Source of the DNA: an uncultured Collinsella sp.
GTDB taxonomy: Bacteria > Actinomycetota > Coriobacteriia > Coriobacteriales > Coriobacteriaceae
Assembly: GCA_958437935.1 (NCBI GenBank)
Contig: CAUBPS010000005.1
Location: 56,008 to 120,007, forward strand
DNA length: 64,000 nt
Reading direction: 5' to 3'
Shown here: positions 44,045 through 52,295 of the stretch, piece by piece
Numbering within the stretch: the first letter of the stretch is position 1
Layout: each line of letters starts with the position of its first letter
The notes under the pieces: model-generated
Databases searched by the model: none
Seen by the model: only the letters and a program-made list of their open reading frames with translations
Told to the model about the DNA's origin: nothing
Program-made: the position numbers and the translations under genes

Positions 44045-45517
44045 TTACTTGGCCTGCTTGTCGAGCGTGGGCTTCATGGCAATCAGGATTGCAGCGGCGA
44101 CCACGGCGCCAATCACGATGTCCAGGCAGAACAGCGCGACGTTGTTGGTGGCAAGGGCGACGATAAAGCCACCGTGCGGGACGTAGCAGTCGATGCCCTG
44201 GAAGGCGGCAAGTGCCGCACCCACGGCAGAGCCGATGCAAATGCCGGGCAGGGTGTGACCGAGGTCCTTGACCGCGAAGGGGATAGCGCCCTCGGTAATA
44301 CCGATGCAGCCCATGAACAGCGCGGAGATGCCCATCTGGCGGTCAGCGTCATCGAACTTGTTCTTGGCGATGAGCGCAGCGAGGCCACAGGCGATCGGGG
44401 GAACGGCGACGGCGACGCGGAACATACCGTTAGGACCGTAGATACCGGAGGCCATGATGGCCATGGTGAAGGTCGAGGCGGTCTTGTTGATGGGGCCACC
44501 CATATCGAAGGCGGTCATAACGCCAATGACCAGACCCAGGACAACTGCGGAACCGCCCTGCAGGCTGCCGAGCACGCCGGTGAGCCAGTCCATCACAAAG
44601 CCAAGCGGCGTGGCCAGGATGTAGATATAGGCCATGCCCAGGACAAGCGAGGTCAGAATCGGGATGATCAGGATGGGCATGATGGTCTGGATGGTGTTGT
44701 TGACCTTCCAGGTCTTCATCCAGCGGACAAAGTAGCCGCAGATGACCGCCATGATCATGGCGCCCAAGAAGCCGGTCGAAACGCTGTTGCCGTTAGGGGT
44801 AACGACTGCGTTGTTGACCAGGTAGCCCAGGACAAAACCGGGGGCGAGCGCGGGCTTGCCAGCCATCGAGTAGGCGATGTATGCCGCAAGCACCGGGATC
44901 ATCATGGAGATGCCGGCCATGCCGATGGTGTTAAGACTCACCATCAGCGGGTTCGTAACCTCCATGCCGTTGGCGCCGGCGGTACCGGATGCCAGCGAGA
45001 AGGCGAGGAACACGCCGCCGATAACGACGATGGGGATAAAATAGGAAACGCCGGTATTGAATGCATTGAGCAGCGTCTTGCCAGGATCGGCAAAGATAGA
45101 CTGCTTGGACGCCGGTGTCGGGGCCTGCGGGGCAGCGGAGACGGCCTTCTTCTCTGCCTTGGCCTCGGCCTTGGGCGCGTCAACGGCGCCACCCGTCGCC
45201 TTGATGATCTCAATGGCCTGGTCGATGATCTTTACCGGATCGGCGATTACATCAGAGGTGCCGACCTTCAGGAACTTGCCCTCGGCCATCTTCTGCTCAA
45301 AACGGTCCTCGTTCTCGACACCCACGTCGACGGACTCCAGGACCAGGTCGGCGGAGTCCACGTCTTCCTGCGTGAGCTCATTCTCGATACCCAGGCCACC
45401 CTGAGCCTCGACCTTGCACTCGATGCCACGGGCGGCGCATTCATCCTGAATCGCCTTCTGGGCCATATACGTGTGGGCGATACCCACAGTACAGGCGGCA
45501 ACGCCTACGATCTTCAT
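44045..45517 (-). CDS. PTS fructose-family EIIBC component
   Basis: 490 residues from ATG 45517, GAGGGA upstream. EIIB domain 1-100: VGVAACTVGIAHTYMAQKAI carries the phosphorylated Cys of the fructose family. An Ala/Lys/Pro linker (about 110-140) joins to EIIC (about 150-490) with many membrane segments, including VAVPPIACGLAALIAKNKFD and GITEGAIPFAVKDLGHTLPG. No EIIA is fused; it is encoded at the operon's 3' end. It imports and phosphorylates a sugar at the membrane. The downstream enzymes do not include 1-phosphofructokinase, so the substrate may be another ketose or a polyol. First gene of the operon. Confidence 0.92.
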   Translation of the reverse strand: MKIVGVAACTVGIAHTYMAQKAIQDECAARGIECKVEAQGGLGIENELTQEDVDSADLVLESVDVGVENEDRFEQKMAEGKFLKVGTSDVIADPVKIIDQAIEIIKATGGAVDAPKAEAKAEKKAVSAAPQAPTPASKQSIFADPGKTLLNAFNTGVSYFIPIVVIGGVFLAFSLASGTAGANGMEVTNPLMVSLNTIGMAGISMMIPVLAAYIAYSMAGKPALAPGFVLGYLVNNAVVTPNGNSVSTGFLGAMIMAVICGYFVRWMKTWKVNNTIQTIMPILIIPILTSLVLGMAYIYILATPLGFVMDWLTGVLGSLQGGSAVVLGLVIGVMTAFDMGGPINKTASTFTMAIMASGIYGPNGMFRVAVAVPPIACGLAALIAKNKFDDADRQMGISALFMGCIGITEGAIPFAVKDLGHTLPGICIGSAVGAALAAFQGIDCYVPHGGFIVALATNNVALFCLDIVIGAVVAAAILIAMKPTLDKQAK

Positions 45518-45617
45518 TGCTTCCCTCTTTTCATAGAGTTGCGTGCGCAAGACACCGTTTGCGGAGGCCTCCGGAGCATCCCCTGCCGTTTGGACTTGCT
45601 GTCTTTTCGACAAGAAC

Positions 45618-45646
45618 AATATAGGTGCTCGTTTTTCTTAATGCCA
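45618..45646 (-). promoter_or_regulatory. PTS operon promoter
   Basis: TATATT (45623-45618, minus strand) with TGGCAT 17 bp upstream, a weak -35 as expected for an activated or repressed sugar operon. The leader would be about 95 nt. Confidence 0.4.
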
Positions 45647-45679
45647 GCTTATTTCGGTAAACGCGCAGGTCAGAGCGTT

Positions 45680-45708
45680 GGTTATGCGATTTAGTTATGC
45701 GTTTAACC
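45680..45708. promoter_or_regulatory. candidate LacI-type operator
   Basis: GGTTATGCG, then GTTATGCG 14 bp on, then TTTAACC: a GGTTA/TAACC dyad containing direct repeats of GTTATGCG. It lies upstream of the PTS promoter in the 415-bp region shared with the divergent regulator at 45933; that region has no other gene. Confidence 0.35.
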
Positions 45709-45932
45709 AAAAATGAATCCTGCGATTTTGCCCTCGATTTCAAAAGTCAAGAAGTATTTGATTTTCTCGGTAGACGGCAGATGCGCATGCCGGTCACAAA
45801 TTTCGACCCCACCCGTATGCCGCATTTGTTGCATACTCATATGAAAGGAAAAAGCCGCTCACCGAAGCGTATCCTTCACCAAGACTCAAAGTCATCATGT
45901 TGGAAAATGCTCATCTGTCGGAAGGAGTCGCT

Positions 45933-46943
45933 GTGGCAAAACAGCGCGTTACGATCGCAGACGTCGCTCGAGAGGCGGGAACCTCGACGGCAAGCGTCTC
46001 GTATTACCTCAACGACAAACGAGAAAAGCTTAGCGAGAAGACGCAGAACAAAATCGCGCGCGTCATTAAGGAACTCGGATACGTTCCCAACGCCCAAGCG
46101 CAGACGCTCACCGGCAAGCAAACCCACGTCATTGCCATCATCATTTTGGATAACACCAACAAATGGGCGGGGCTCGTTCTCAATGGCATGGAGCAGGTCA
46201 TGCTCCCCGCGGGCTACCAGACGGTCGTTTGCACGAGCAACTTTAACCCCGAGACCGAGCTCATGTACGTCGACAAGATGCTCTCGCTGGGCGTCGATGG
46301 CTTTATCATCCAGCCCACGGCAAACTTCAAAGCCGTGCATGACCGCATTAGACGCGCCGGCAAGCCGGTCGTCTTTTTCGATGCGGCCATCTATAGCCCA
46401 GGTACCAGCTGGATCAAAACCAACCTTTACGACGGCGTGTACAACGCCACACAGGCACTCCTCGACGCCGGCTACGAAGATTTCTTTTCCATTGCCGCCA
46501 ACATGACCGAAATGCGCACCCGCATGGAGCGTTTTCAGGGGTATGCCGAGGCGCTGGCAGCGAACGGGCAGCTCTACAAAGCGATTCCCATCGATCACAA
46601 CAAGCCGTCAATCAACGAGCTCACTGAATACTTTAAATTCAAGTTCAATCCCGCCAAGCGAACCCTTATCTTCGTGCAAAATCAGTGGGCACTTCCCCGT
46701 GTCTACAAGGCCCTCCAGCCAATGGCCCATCTGCTTCCGCAGCAAATCGGCCTTTTGGGACTCAACTGCGAAGACTGGACTAATCTCACCACACCGACCG
46801 TCTCCACCATCATCGAGCCCGTCGACCAAGAAGGTCGCGAAGCAGCCGAGATGCTGCTCGCCCTACTTGACGGAAGCAGCGAACCCGGCGAGCAGCGCAT
46901 TCTCGAGTGCAAGCTCAACTGGCTCGACTCCACCTCGATCTAG
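45933..46943 (+). CDS. LacI family regulator of the PTS operon
   Basis: 336 residues from GTG 45933 (MAKQRVTIAD), with GAAGGAG 5-6 nt upstream; an ATG 36 bp earlier is possible. HTH: VTIADVAREAGTSTASVSYY then LNDKREKLSEKTQ; hinge ELGYVPNAQAQTLTGKQTHV. The effector domain resembles sugar-binding proteins (IIILDNTNKWAG, GVDGFIIQPTANFKAVHDRI, LLGLNCEDWTNLTTPTVSTI). It is divergent from the PTS operon, which strongly suggests that it represses that operon until the sugar or its phosphate is bound. Confidence 0.92.
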   Translation: MAKQRVTIADVAREAGTSTASVSYYLNDKREKLSEKTQNKIARVIKELGYVPNAQAQTLTGKQTHVIAIIILDNTNKWAGLVLNGMEQVMLPAGYQTVVCTSNFNPETELMYVDKMLSLGVDGFIIQPTANFKAVHDRIRRAGKPVVFFDAAIYSPGTSWIKTNLYDGVYNATQALLDAGYEDFFSIAANMTEMRTRMERFQGYAEALAANGQLYKAIPIDHNKPSINELTEYFKFKFNPAKRTLIFVQNQWALPRVYKALQPMAHLLPQQIGLLGLNCEDWTNLTTPTVSTIIEPVDQEGREAAEMLLALLDGSSEPGEQRILECKLNWLDSTSI

Positions 46944-47009
46944 ACCGCGGGACAAATGAATCAGTAGCGTTTGTCTCAAATCTTAAGTATTTGTTCGACA
47001 GAACGGCCC

Positions 47010-47037
47010 TTGCCGGCTCCTGCTAGACTGGTAGATT
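47010..47037 (+). promoter_or_regulatory. promoter of the nuclease gene
   Basis: TTGCCG and TAGATT with a 16-bp spacer, about 25 nt before the ATG at 47063. A GGGACAAA..TTTGTCTC dyad (46950-46978) lies further upstream. Confidence 0.5.
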
Positions 47038-47062
47038 CCCAACCGTCCATCTAGGAGCCTCC

Positions 47063-48049
47063 ATGTCGCGCAAGCCCGCTTACAAGCAAGTACTTTCCAT
47101 CGGCACCGCCGTGGTGCTGGGGTTTGCGCTGTTCACAGGGTCGCTCGACGGGGCGCCCAAGCTGTTGTCGCCGCAAAGCGATGAGCAGGCGGCAGCCCTG
47201 GCCGAAAAACAAAACGAGAGCCCCAGCCGCACCGACGACGAAGCAGACCTGGTTGCCCGGCTCGAATCAGGAACAGCGAGCTCCTCGGACTCTCAAAATA
47301 GCCAAGACTCTGGCGATGGCTCCGAGTCCACCGCGACCAACACCAACGGCAACGTTACCTCCGCGGATAGTGCCGCCACCCCCATCGACGAGGTGGAAAA
47401 CCCCGACCTCAACCGCGCCCGCGGCGTATACCTCAGCAGCATTCCCGACTACGCGGGTAACCCCTATGTTGCCCTTCGCGCCGACAGCACGCACCCGCTC
47501 GGCACGCCGTCGTTCACGCTCGATGAATACGAGCGCGCTACCGAAGAGGGCTGCTTTAAGAAGTTCTCCAAGCTCGACAGCTTAGGCCGCACCCGCAAAG
47601 CGCTCGCCTGCGTGGGTCCCGAGTCGCTCGGTCAAGGCAAGCGCGGGGATATTTCGCGTATCCACCCCGCCGGATGGCACCAGCAGCGCTACGACTTTAT
47701 TCCGGGTCAAAGCCTCTACAACCGCTGCCACCTTATCGCCTGGTCGCTCTGCGGCGAAAACGCCAACCGCAAGAATCTCCTCACCGGCACGCGCTATCTC
47801 AACGAAACGGGCATGCTGCCGTTTGAAGAGCAGATCCTCGACTACATCCACGACACAGGCAACCATGTGCTCTACCGCGTCACGCCCATGTATAACGAAG
47901 AGGAACTTGTCTGCCGTGGCGTGCGACTTGAGGCGCAATCGGTCGAGGACCGCGGCAAGACGCTGTGCTTCCACGTATATTGCTACAACCTGCAGCCGCA
48001 TGTGCAGATCGACTACTCCACCGGCCGCAACCAGGCCTCGGGGGACTAG
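47063..48049 (+). CDS. secreted DNA/RNA non-specific endonuclease
   Basis: 328 residues, AGGAG 7 nt before the ATG. An N-terminal basic stretch and hydrophobic segment (about 11-28, IGTAVVLGFALFTGSL) direct export or membrane anchoring; a low-complexity Ser/Asp/Glu/Thr region of about 70 residues follows. The nuclease domain (about 115-325) has YNRCHLIAWSLCGENANRKN then LLTGTRYLN, the His-Asn active site of the EndA/streptodornase-like family (Endonuclease_NS_2). Likely roles are DNA degradation for nutrition or uptake. Single-gene transcript with a terminator at 48110. Confidence 0.9.
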   Translation: MSRKPAYKQVLSIGTAVVLGFALFTGSLDGAPKLLSPQSDEQAAALAEKQNESPSRTDDEADLVARLESGTASSSDSQNSQDSGDGSESTATNTNGNVTSADSAATPIDEVENPDLNRARGVYLSSIPDYAGNPYVALRADSTHPLGTPSFTLDEYERATEEGCFKKFSKLDSLGRTRKALACVGPESLGQGKRGDISRIHPAGWHQQRYDFIPGQSLYNRCHLIAWSLCGENANRKNLLTGTRYLNETGMLPFEEQILDYIHDTGNHVLYRVTPMYNEEELVCRGVRLEAQSVEDRGKTLCFHVYCYNLQPHVQIDYSTGRNQASGD

Positions 48050-48109
48050 GGCCGACCAAGCTGCCCCAAAACCTAACGTGATCCGTTTTTCTCCGCCCCC
48101 CAGGGATCA

Positions 48110-48145
48110 AAAAGGGCCGCCCCGGATTACCCAGAGCGGCCCTTG
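48110..48145. terminator. bidirectional terminator, nuclease / EF-G-like gene
   Basis: AAGGGCCGC and GCGGCCCTT form a 9-bp stem between convergent genes. Confidence 0.75.
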
Positions 48146-48178
48146 CATCGGCACGTATGTTACAGGCAACGCCACACG

Positions 48179-50254
48179 CTACTTGGCGCGGCCCTCCTCA
48201 TAGCGCTCGACCAGCTTGGCCTGAACGTCATAGGGCACCTGCTCGTAGCCGGCGGGCTTCATGGTAAAGTCGCCCGTGCCGCGCGTGATAGAGCGCAGAC
48301 GCGTCGAGTAATCCGTCAGCTCGGCCAGCGGCGCCTGCGCGATAACCACGGTGTCTCCGCGCTCATCGGTCTCCATGCCCGTCACGCGACCGCGCGATGC
48401 CGAGATGTCGCCCATCACGGCGCCGGCGTAGCTCTCGGGGATCGTCACCGTGATTTCCTCGATGGGCTCCAGCACCACCGGATCGGCATCGGCGCACGCC
48501 TTGCGCAGGCCGATGCGAGCCGCCGCGCGAAACGCCATCTCGTTGGAGTCGACGCTGTGATACGAACCGTCGTACACCGCGACGCGAATGCCCGTGAGCG
48601 GGTAGCCGGCAATGATGCCGTCCTTCATGGTCTCCTGGACGCCCTTGTCCACGGCGGGAATCAGCGAGCGCGGGATGCGGCCACCCACGACCTCGTCAAC
48701 AAACTCATAGCCGTCGCTCGTGCCGTCGGGCCCAATGAGCGGCTCCACGCGCAGCCAGCAGTCGCCATACTGACCGGCGCCGCCGGTCTGCTTCTTGTGG
48801 CGACCCTGGGCGCTCGCCGTGCGGCGGATGGTCTCGCGATACGGAATGCGGATCGGCACGCTCCTGGCGGCGACCTTGGTGCGGTCCTCCAGACGGTTGA
48901 GCAGCACCGAAACCTGCGCCTCGCCCACTGCCGAGATAATGGTCTGGCCGGTCTCCTCGTCACGATCGATGCTCATGGTCGGATCGGCCTTGCAAGCCTT
49001 CTCGATAAACGTGTAGAGCTTCTCTTCGTCGCCGCGATTCTCGGCCTCGATGGCAATGCGGTACTGCGAGTTGGGGAACTTAAACGCCGCAGCCTCGACC
49101 TTGCCGGTAATCGAGAGCGTATCACCCGTCTCGGCCGCCAGCTTGGGCGCCACGATGATATCGCCGGCATAAGCGTGCCCGACCTCGGTCATGTCGCGGC
49201 CGCACATCACATACAGGTGAGCCAGACGCTCACCCTTGCGCGTGCGCGCGTTGATGAGCTCGAGGCCCGGCTCAAGCGTACCCGTCAGTACCTTGATAAA
49301 GCTGATGCGACCCTGCTGCGGATCGGCCAGGGTCTTAAACACAAACGCCACCGGGCGGTCATCGTCACTCGAAATCTTAAGCGAATCGCCGTCGATGAGC
49401 GGCATCTCACCGTAGTCCGTCGGCGCCGGGAAGTACGTGGCGATGTCGTCCATCAGCGAGTTGACGCCCTGCTCCTTAATGCAATCGCCCGCAAAGACCG
49501 GCACAAAGATGCGCTCGGCGATCGCCTTCGACAGCAGGCCCTCAAGCTCCTCCTGCGTCAGCGTCTCCTCGCCTTCCAAGTATTTCATCATCAGCTCATC
49601 GTCGGCCTCGGCCACCAGCTCGCACAGATGGTCATGTGCTTCCTCGGCCTGGGCACGATACTCCTCGGGAATCTCCGACTCAACGGCTTCGGCGCCGTTG
49701 CAATGGCGCGCCTTCATGCGCACCAGGTCGATGATGCCATCAAAGTCCTCGCCCTCGCCCCAGCCCAGGGTCACGGCGCCCAAGCGTGTACCAAAGCGTT
49801 CCTGCAGCAGTTCCATGGTGGACGCAAAGCTGGCCTCGGGACGCGATAGGCGGTTTACGAACACCGCGCGCGCCAGGCGCAGGTCCTCGGCGGCGTACCA
49901 GAGCTTAACCGTCGTAGGCTGCGGGCCGGCCTCGGCATCGACCACAAACAGAGCCGTCTCGCAGACGCTCATCGCGGCAAAGGCGTCGCCGATAAAATCG
50001 GGATAGCACGGGGCATCGAGCACATTGATGCGCGCGCCCTTCCAGTCGATCGGCGCAATGGTCGTCGAGATAGAAAACGCACGCTTGACCTCTTCGGGGT
50101 CATAGTCGAGCGTGGGCTTGGTGCCGTCGTGGCCGCCCAGGCGGGCGGTCTTGCCGGAAAGGTGGAGCATGGCCTCGGCGAGTGAAGTCTTGCCCACCCC
50201 GCCTTGGCCTACGAGCACCACGTTCCTTACGTTACCGGTCTTGGGAGCACCCAT
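48179..50254 (-). CDS. elongation factor G-like GTPase with divergent G motifs
   Basis: 691 residues from ATG 50254, AAGGAGG 5 nt upstream. EF-G domain order is kept: G domain with P-loop GQGGVGKTS, domain II (GTLEPGLEL), domains III-V ending in IPESYAGAVMGDISASRGRV and RSITRGTGDFTM. Two motifs differ from true EF-G: the G3 motif is VLDAPCYPDF where translocase EF-G has DTPGHVDF, so the catalytic His is Tyr, and NKMD is replaced by NRLSRPE, weakening guanine specificity. This matches the EF-G2/FusA2 type of actinobacteria, whose members lack ordinary translocase activity. Probably a stress or ribosome-state factor; its task is not established. Confidence 0.88.
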   Translation of the reverse strand: MGAPKTGNVRNVVLVGQGGVGKTSLAEAMLHLSGKTARLGGHDGTKPTLDYDPEEVKRAFSISTTIAPIDWKGARINVLDAPCYPDFIGDAFAAMSVCETALFVVDAEAGPQPTTVKLWYAAEDLRLARAVFVNRLSRPEASFASTMELLQERFGTRLGAVTLGWGEGEDFDGIIDLVRMKARHCNGAEAVESEIPEEYRAQAEEAHDHLCELVAEADDELMMKYLEGEETLTQEELEGLLSKAIAERIFVPVFAGDCIKEQGVNSLMDDIATYFPAPTDYGEMPLIDGDSLKISSDDDRPVAFVFKTLADPQQGRISFIKVLTGTLEPGLELINARTRKGERLAHLYVMCGRDMTEVGHAYAGDIIVAPKLAAETGDTLSITGKVEAAAFKFPNSQYRIAIEAENRGDEEKLYTFIEKACKADPTMSIDRDEETGQTIISAVGEAQVSVLLNRLEDRTKVAARSVPIRIPYRETIRRTASAQGRHKKQTGGAGQYGDCWLRVEPLIGPDGTSDGYEFVDEVVGGRIPRSLIPAVDKGVQETMKDGIIAGYPLTGIRVAVYDGSYHSVDSNEMAFRAAARIGLRKACADADPVVLEPIEEITVTIPESYAGAVMGDISASRGRVTGMETDERGDTVVIAQAPLAELTDYSTRLRSITRGTGDFTMKPAGYEQVPYDVQAKLVERYEEGRAK

Positions 50255-50496
50255 GATGACCTCCTTGCAGGGCCGCGCGCAATGCGCGACGCCAACGGGG
50301 AGAGTTCGCGGTCGGTGCCGTCCCGGGAGCAGCATGGTCGGCAGCCGAGCCGACTCACCCTCCAAATGTCCTATGCCACCACCCTACCCTCACGGGCGGC
50401 TGTCCATGCATACCTTTCGGCACACGTATGAATACAGGCGGCGAGAGGAAGAGACAAGCTTGTGAGGCAATTATTGAACCCCGTCGATGCAAATAA

Positions 50497-50530
50497 AAGC
50501 CGCCGCAGACCATTAGACCTGCGGCGGCTT
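50497..50530. terminator. terminator of the amino-acid ABC operon
   Basis: AAGCCGCCGCAG and CTGCGGCGGCTT form a 12-bp stem around ACCATTAGAC. Confidence 0.85.
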
Positions 50531-50551
50531 CATCTCAATATTTAGTTGAGC

Positions 50552-51316
50552 CTACCCCTCGATACGGCTCAAGAACTCACGGGTGCGCTGCTCGCGCGGA
50601 TGGTCGATAACCTGCTCGGCAGGACCCTCCTCGACAATGCGACCGCCGTCCATAAAGACTACGCGGTCGGCGACGTCGCGCGCAAACTGCATCGCATGGG
50701 TCACGATCACCATCGTCATATTCTGCGCCGCGAGGTCTTTGATGACACGCAGCACCTCGGCCGTCAGCTCGGGATCGAGCGCCGAGGTCGGCTCGTCAAA
50801 GAACAAGATCTCCGGGTCGAGCGCCAGAGCGCGGGCGATGCTCACACGCTGCTGCTGACCGCCCGAAAGCTCACAGGGCACCTTGTTCTCGTTGCCCGTA
50901 AGCCCCATCTGCGCGATCAGCTCGTGTGCGCGCGCCTCCGCCTGCTCGCGCGGGCGCTTGAGCACGCGGACCGGGGCGTCGGTGATGTTTTTCATCACGG
51001 TATAGTGCGGAAACAGATTGTAGTTCTGGAACACCAGGCCAAAGTGCGAGCGCGCCTGCTTGGGCACATCGCCTTTCGCATATACCGTGCCCGAGCCCGC
51101 GTCCGTCGCAACGGCAAGGTCGCCAAACGAAAGCGAGCCGCCGTCGAGCGTCTCGAGCAGCGTGGCGCAGCGCAGCAGCGTAGACTTACCGCCGCCCGAA
51201 GGCCCGATAACAGCCACGACCTCACCGCGCTTGACTTCGAGTGAGATATCCTTGAGCACCTCATTGCCGCCAAACGCCTTACGCGCGTTCGATATATTCA
51301 TTACCGTTCCGGACAC
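50552..51316 (-). CDS. polar amino acid ABC transporter, ATP-binding protein
   Basis: 254 residues from GTG 51316 (MSGTVMNISN), GGAGG 5 nt upstream; the ATG four codons earlier has no ribosome site. GlnQ-type ATPase: Walker A GPSGGGKST, signature LSGGQQQRVSIARAL, Walker B EILFFDEPTSALD, H-loop THAMQF. LVFQNYNLFPHYTVMKNI is the Q-loop block of polar amino-acid transporters. Energises the permease (51490) fed by the lipoprotein (52294). Last gene of the operon; the gaps inside the operon carry family C hairpins. Confidence 0.92.
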   Translation of the reverse strand: MSGTVMNISNARKAFGGNEVLKDISLEVKRGEVVAVIGPSGGGKSTLLRCATLLETLDGGSLSFGDLAVATDAGSGTVYAKGDVPKQARSHFGLVFQNYNLFPHYTVMKNITDAPVRVLKRPREQAEARAHELIAQMGLTGNENKVPCELSGGQQQRVSIARALALDPEILFFDEPTSALDPELTAEVLRVIKDLAAQNMTMVIVTHAMQFARDVADRVVFMDGGRIVEEGPAEQVIDHPREQRTREFLSRIEG

Positions 51317-51347
51317 GGGAACCTCCATGTGTTTGAGAAGTCAGCGA

Positions 51348-51446
51348 GCGTGTGGATGACGAGACAATGTGCTTCGAAAGAGGAGCGCCGCGTACTTCTG
51401 TACGCAAGCGACGGCTTGAGAAGCAGATTGGCCGTCAGACACGCGC
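51348..51446. repeat. variable-arm hairpin element, family C, copy 1
   Basis: Core 51376-51419 (starts GAAAGAGGAGCGCCGCGTAC, has GTACTTCTGTAC hairpin, ends GACGGCTTGA) between arms GCGTGTGGATGACGAGACAA.. and ..GGCCGTCAGACACGCGC that are mostly complementary. Copy 2 at 52189-52295 has the same core and unrelated arms. A separate hairpin TCCGCCGTTC..GAACGGCGGA (51461-51484), like the small hairpins of family B, lies between it and the permease gene. Confidence 0.75.
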
Positions 51447-51489
51447 GCAGCGTCGAGCAGTCCGCCGTTCGTTAGAACGGCGGAACGAT

Positions 51490-52143
51490 CTAGTCATGAT
51501 AATAGTCCAGCTTCTTTTCGGCAGCGCCCAGCAGCATCTCGACGACGAAGTTAAAGACCCAGTAAATCAGCGCCGCAATCGCAAACGGCACCATGCTCAC
51601 CTGCGAGGCGACCAGCGCCTTGGCCGTCGAGAACATCTCGCCCACGCCGATGGCGAACGCCAGCGACGTGTCCTTGACCAGTGTGATGATCTCGTTGCCC
51701 ATCGCCGGCAAAATGCGCTTGGCGACCTGCGGCATCACGATATACAGAAACGTCTGCATGCGCGAGTAGCCCAGCACCTCGGCGGCCTCATATTGACCGC
51801 GCGGAATCGACTGCAGGCCCGAGCGATAGATCTCGGCAAAGTAGCCGGCGTAGTTGATGATGAACGCCACGACGCACGCCGTCCACTTGGAATCGGGCGT
51901 GAGCGAAATGCCAAACACATAGTACGGGGCAAAGTAGATGGCAAACATCTGCAGCATGAGCGGCGTACCGCGCATGACCGAAATGTAGATGCGCGCAATC
52001 CAGCGAAGCGGCACGATTTTGCTCATGCGCATAAACGCCACGGGGATTCCCAGCGGAATCGACCCGAGCAGCGTCAGTACAAACAGCTGCAAACTGACCA
52101 AGAATCCCTGGCCAAGCATCTGCATCATGACTTGGATAGACAA
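51490..52143 (-). CDS. polar amino acid ABC transporter, permease
   Basis: 217 residues if TTG 52143 is used (AGAGGG 4 nt upstream); ATG 52128 is the alternative without a ribosome site. HisM/GlnP-type permease: SLQLFVLTLLGSIPLGIPVA then FMRGTPLMLQ-like VMRGTPLMLQMFAIY, and the EAA loop EVLGYSRMQTFLYIVMPQVA. About five membrane segments. One permease gene suggests a homodimeric channel. Between the lipoprotein and ATPase genes in one operon. Confidence 0.88.
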   Translation of the reverse strand: MSIQVMMQMLGQGFLVSLQLFVLTLLGSIPLGIPVAFMRMSKIVPLRWIARIYISVMRGTPLMLQMFAIYFAPYYVFGISLTPDSKWTACVVAFIINYAGYFAEIYRSGLQSIPRGQYEAAEVLGYSRMQTFLYIVMPQVAKRILPAMGNEIITLVKDTSLAFAIGVGEMFSTAKALVASQVSMVPFAIAALIYWVFNFVVEMLLGAAEKKLDYYHD

Positions 52144-52188
52144 CCTACCCTCTCTTTCGCAGTAACGGAACAGCAAACCCAATGCTAA

Positions 52189-52295
52189 AGCGGGTTTTCC
52201 AGGTGCCCGGGTTTGCCGTGAAAGAGGAGCGCCGCGTACTAAATGTACGCAAGCGACGGTTTGAACGGCAAAATCGGGTGCCTGGGAAAGCCGCT
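52189..52295. repeat. variable-arm hairpin element, family C, copy 2
   Basis: Core 52220-52264 identical in layout to copy 1 (hairpin GCGTAC-TAAAT-GTACGC). Arms 52189-52219 and 52265-52295 are 31 bp (outermost AGCGGGTTTTCCAGGTGCCC); on the plus strand they form 25 Watson-Crick pairs, 4 G.T wobbles and 2 mismatches. The right arm overlaps the stop codon of the lipoprotein gene. Confidence 0.8.

Noticed and set aside
47063..48049. Defective nuclease because of NRCH instead of DRGH
   Set aside because: NRCHLI is, as far as I know, a common form of the motif in this endonuclease family.
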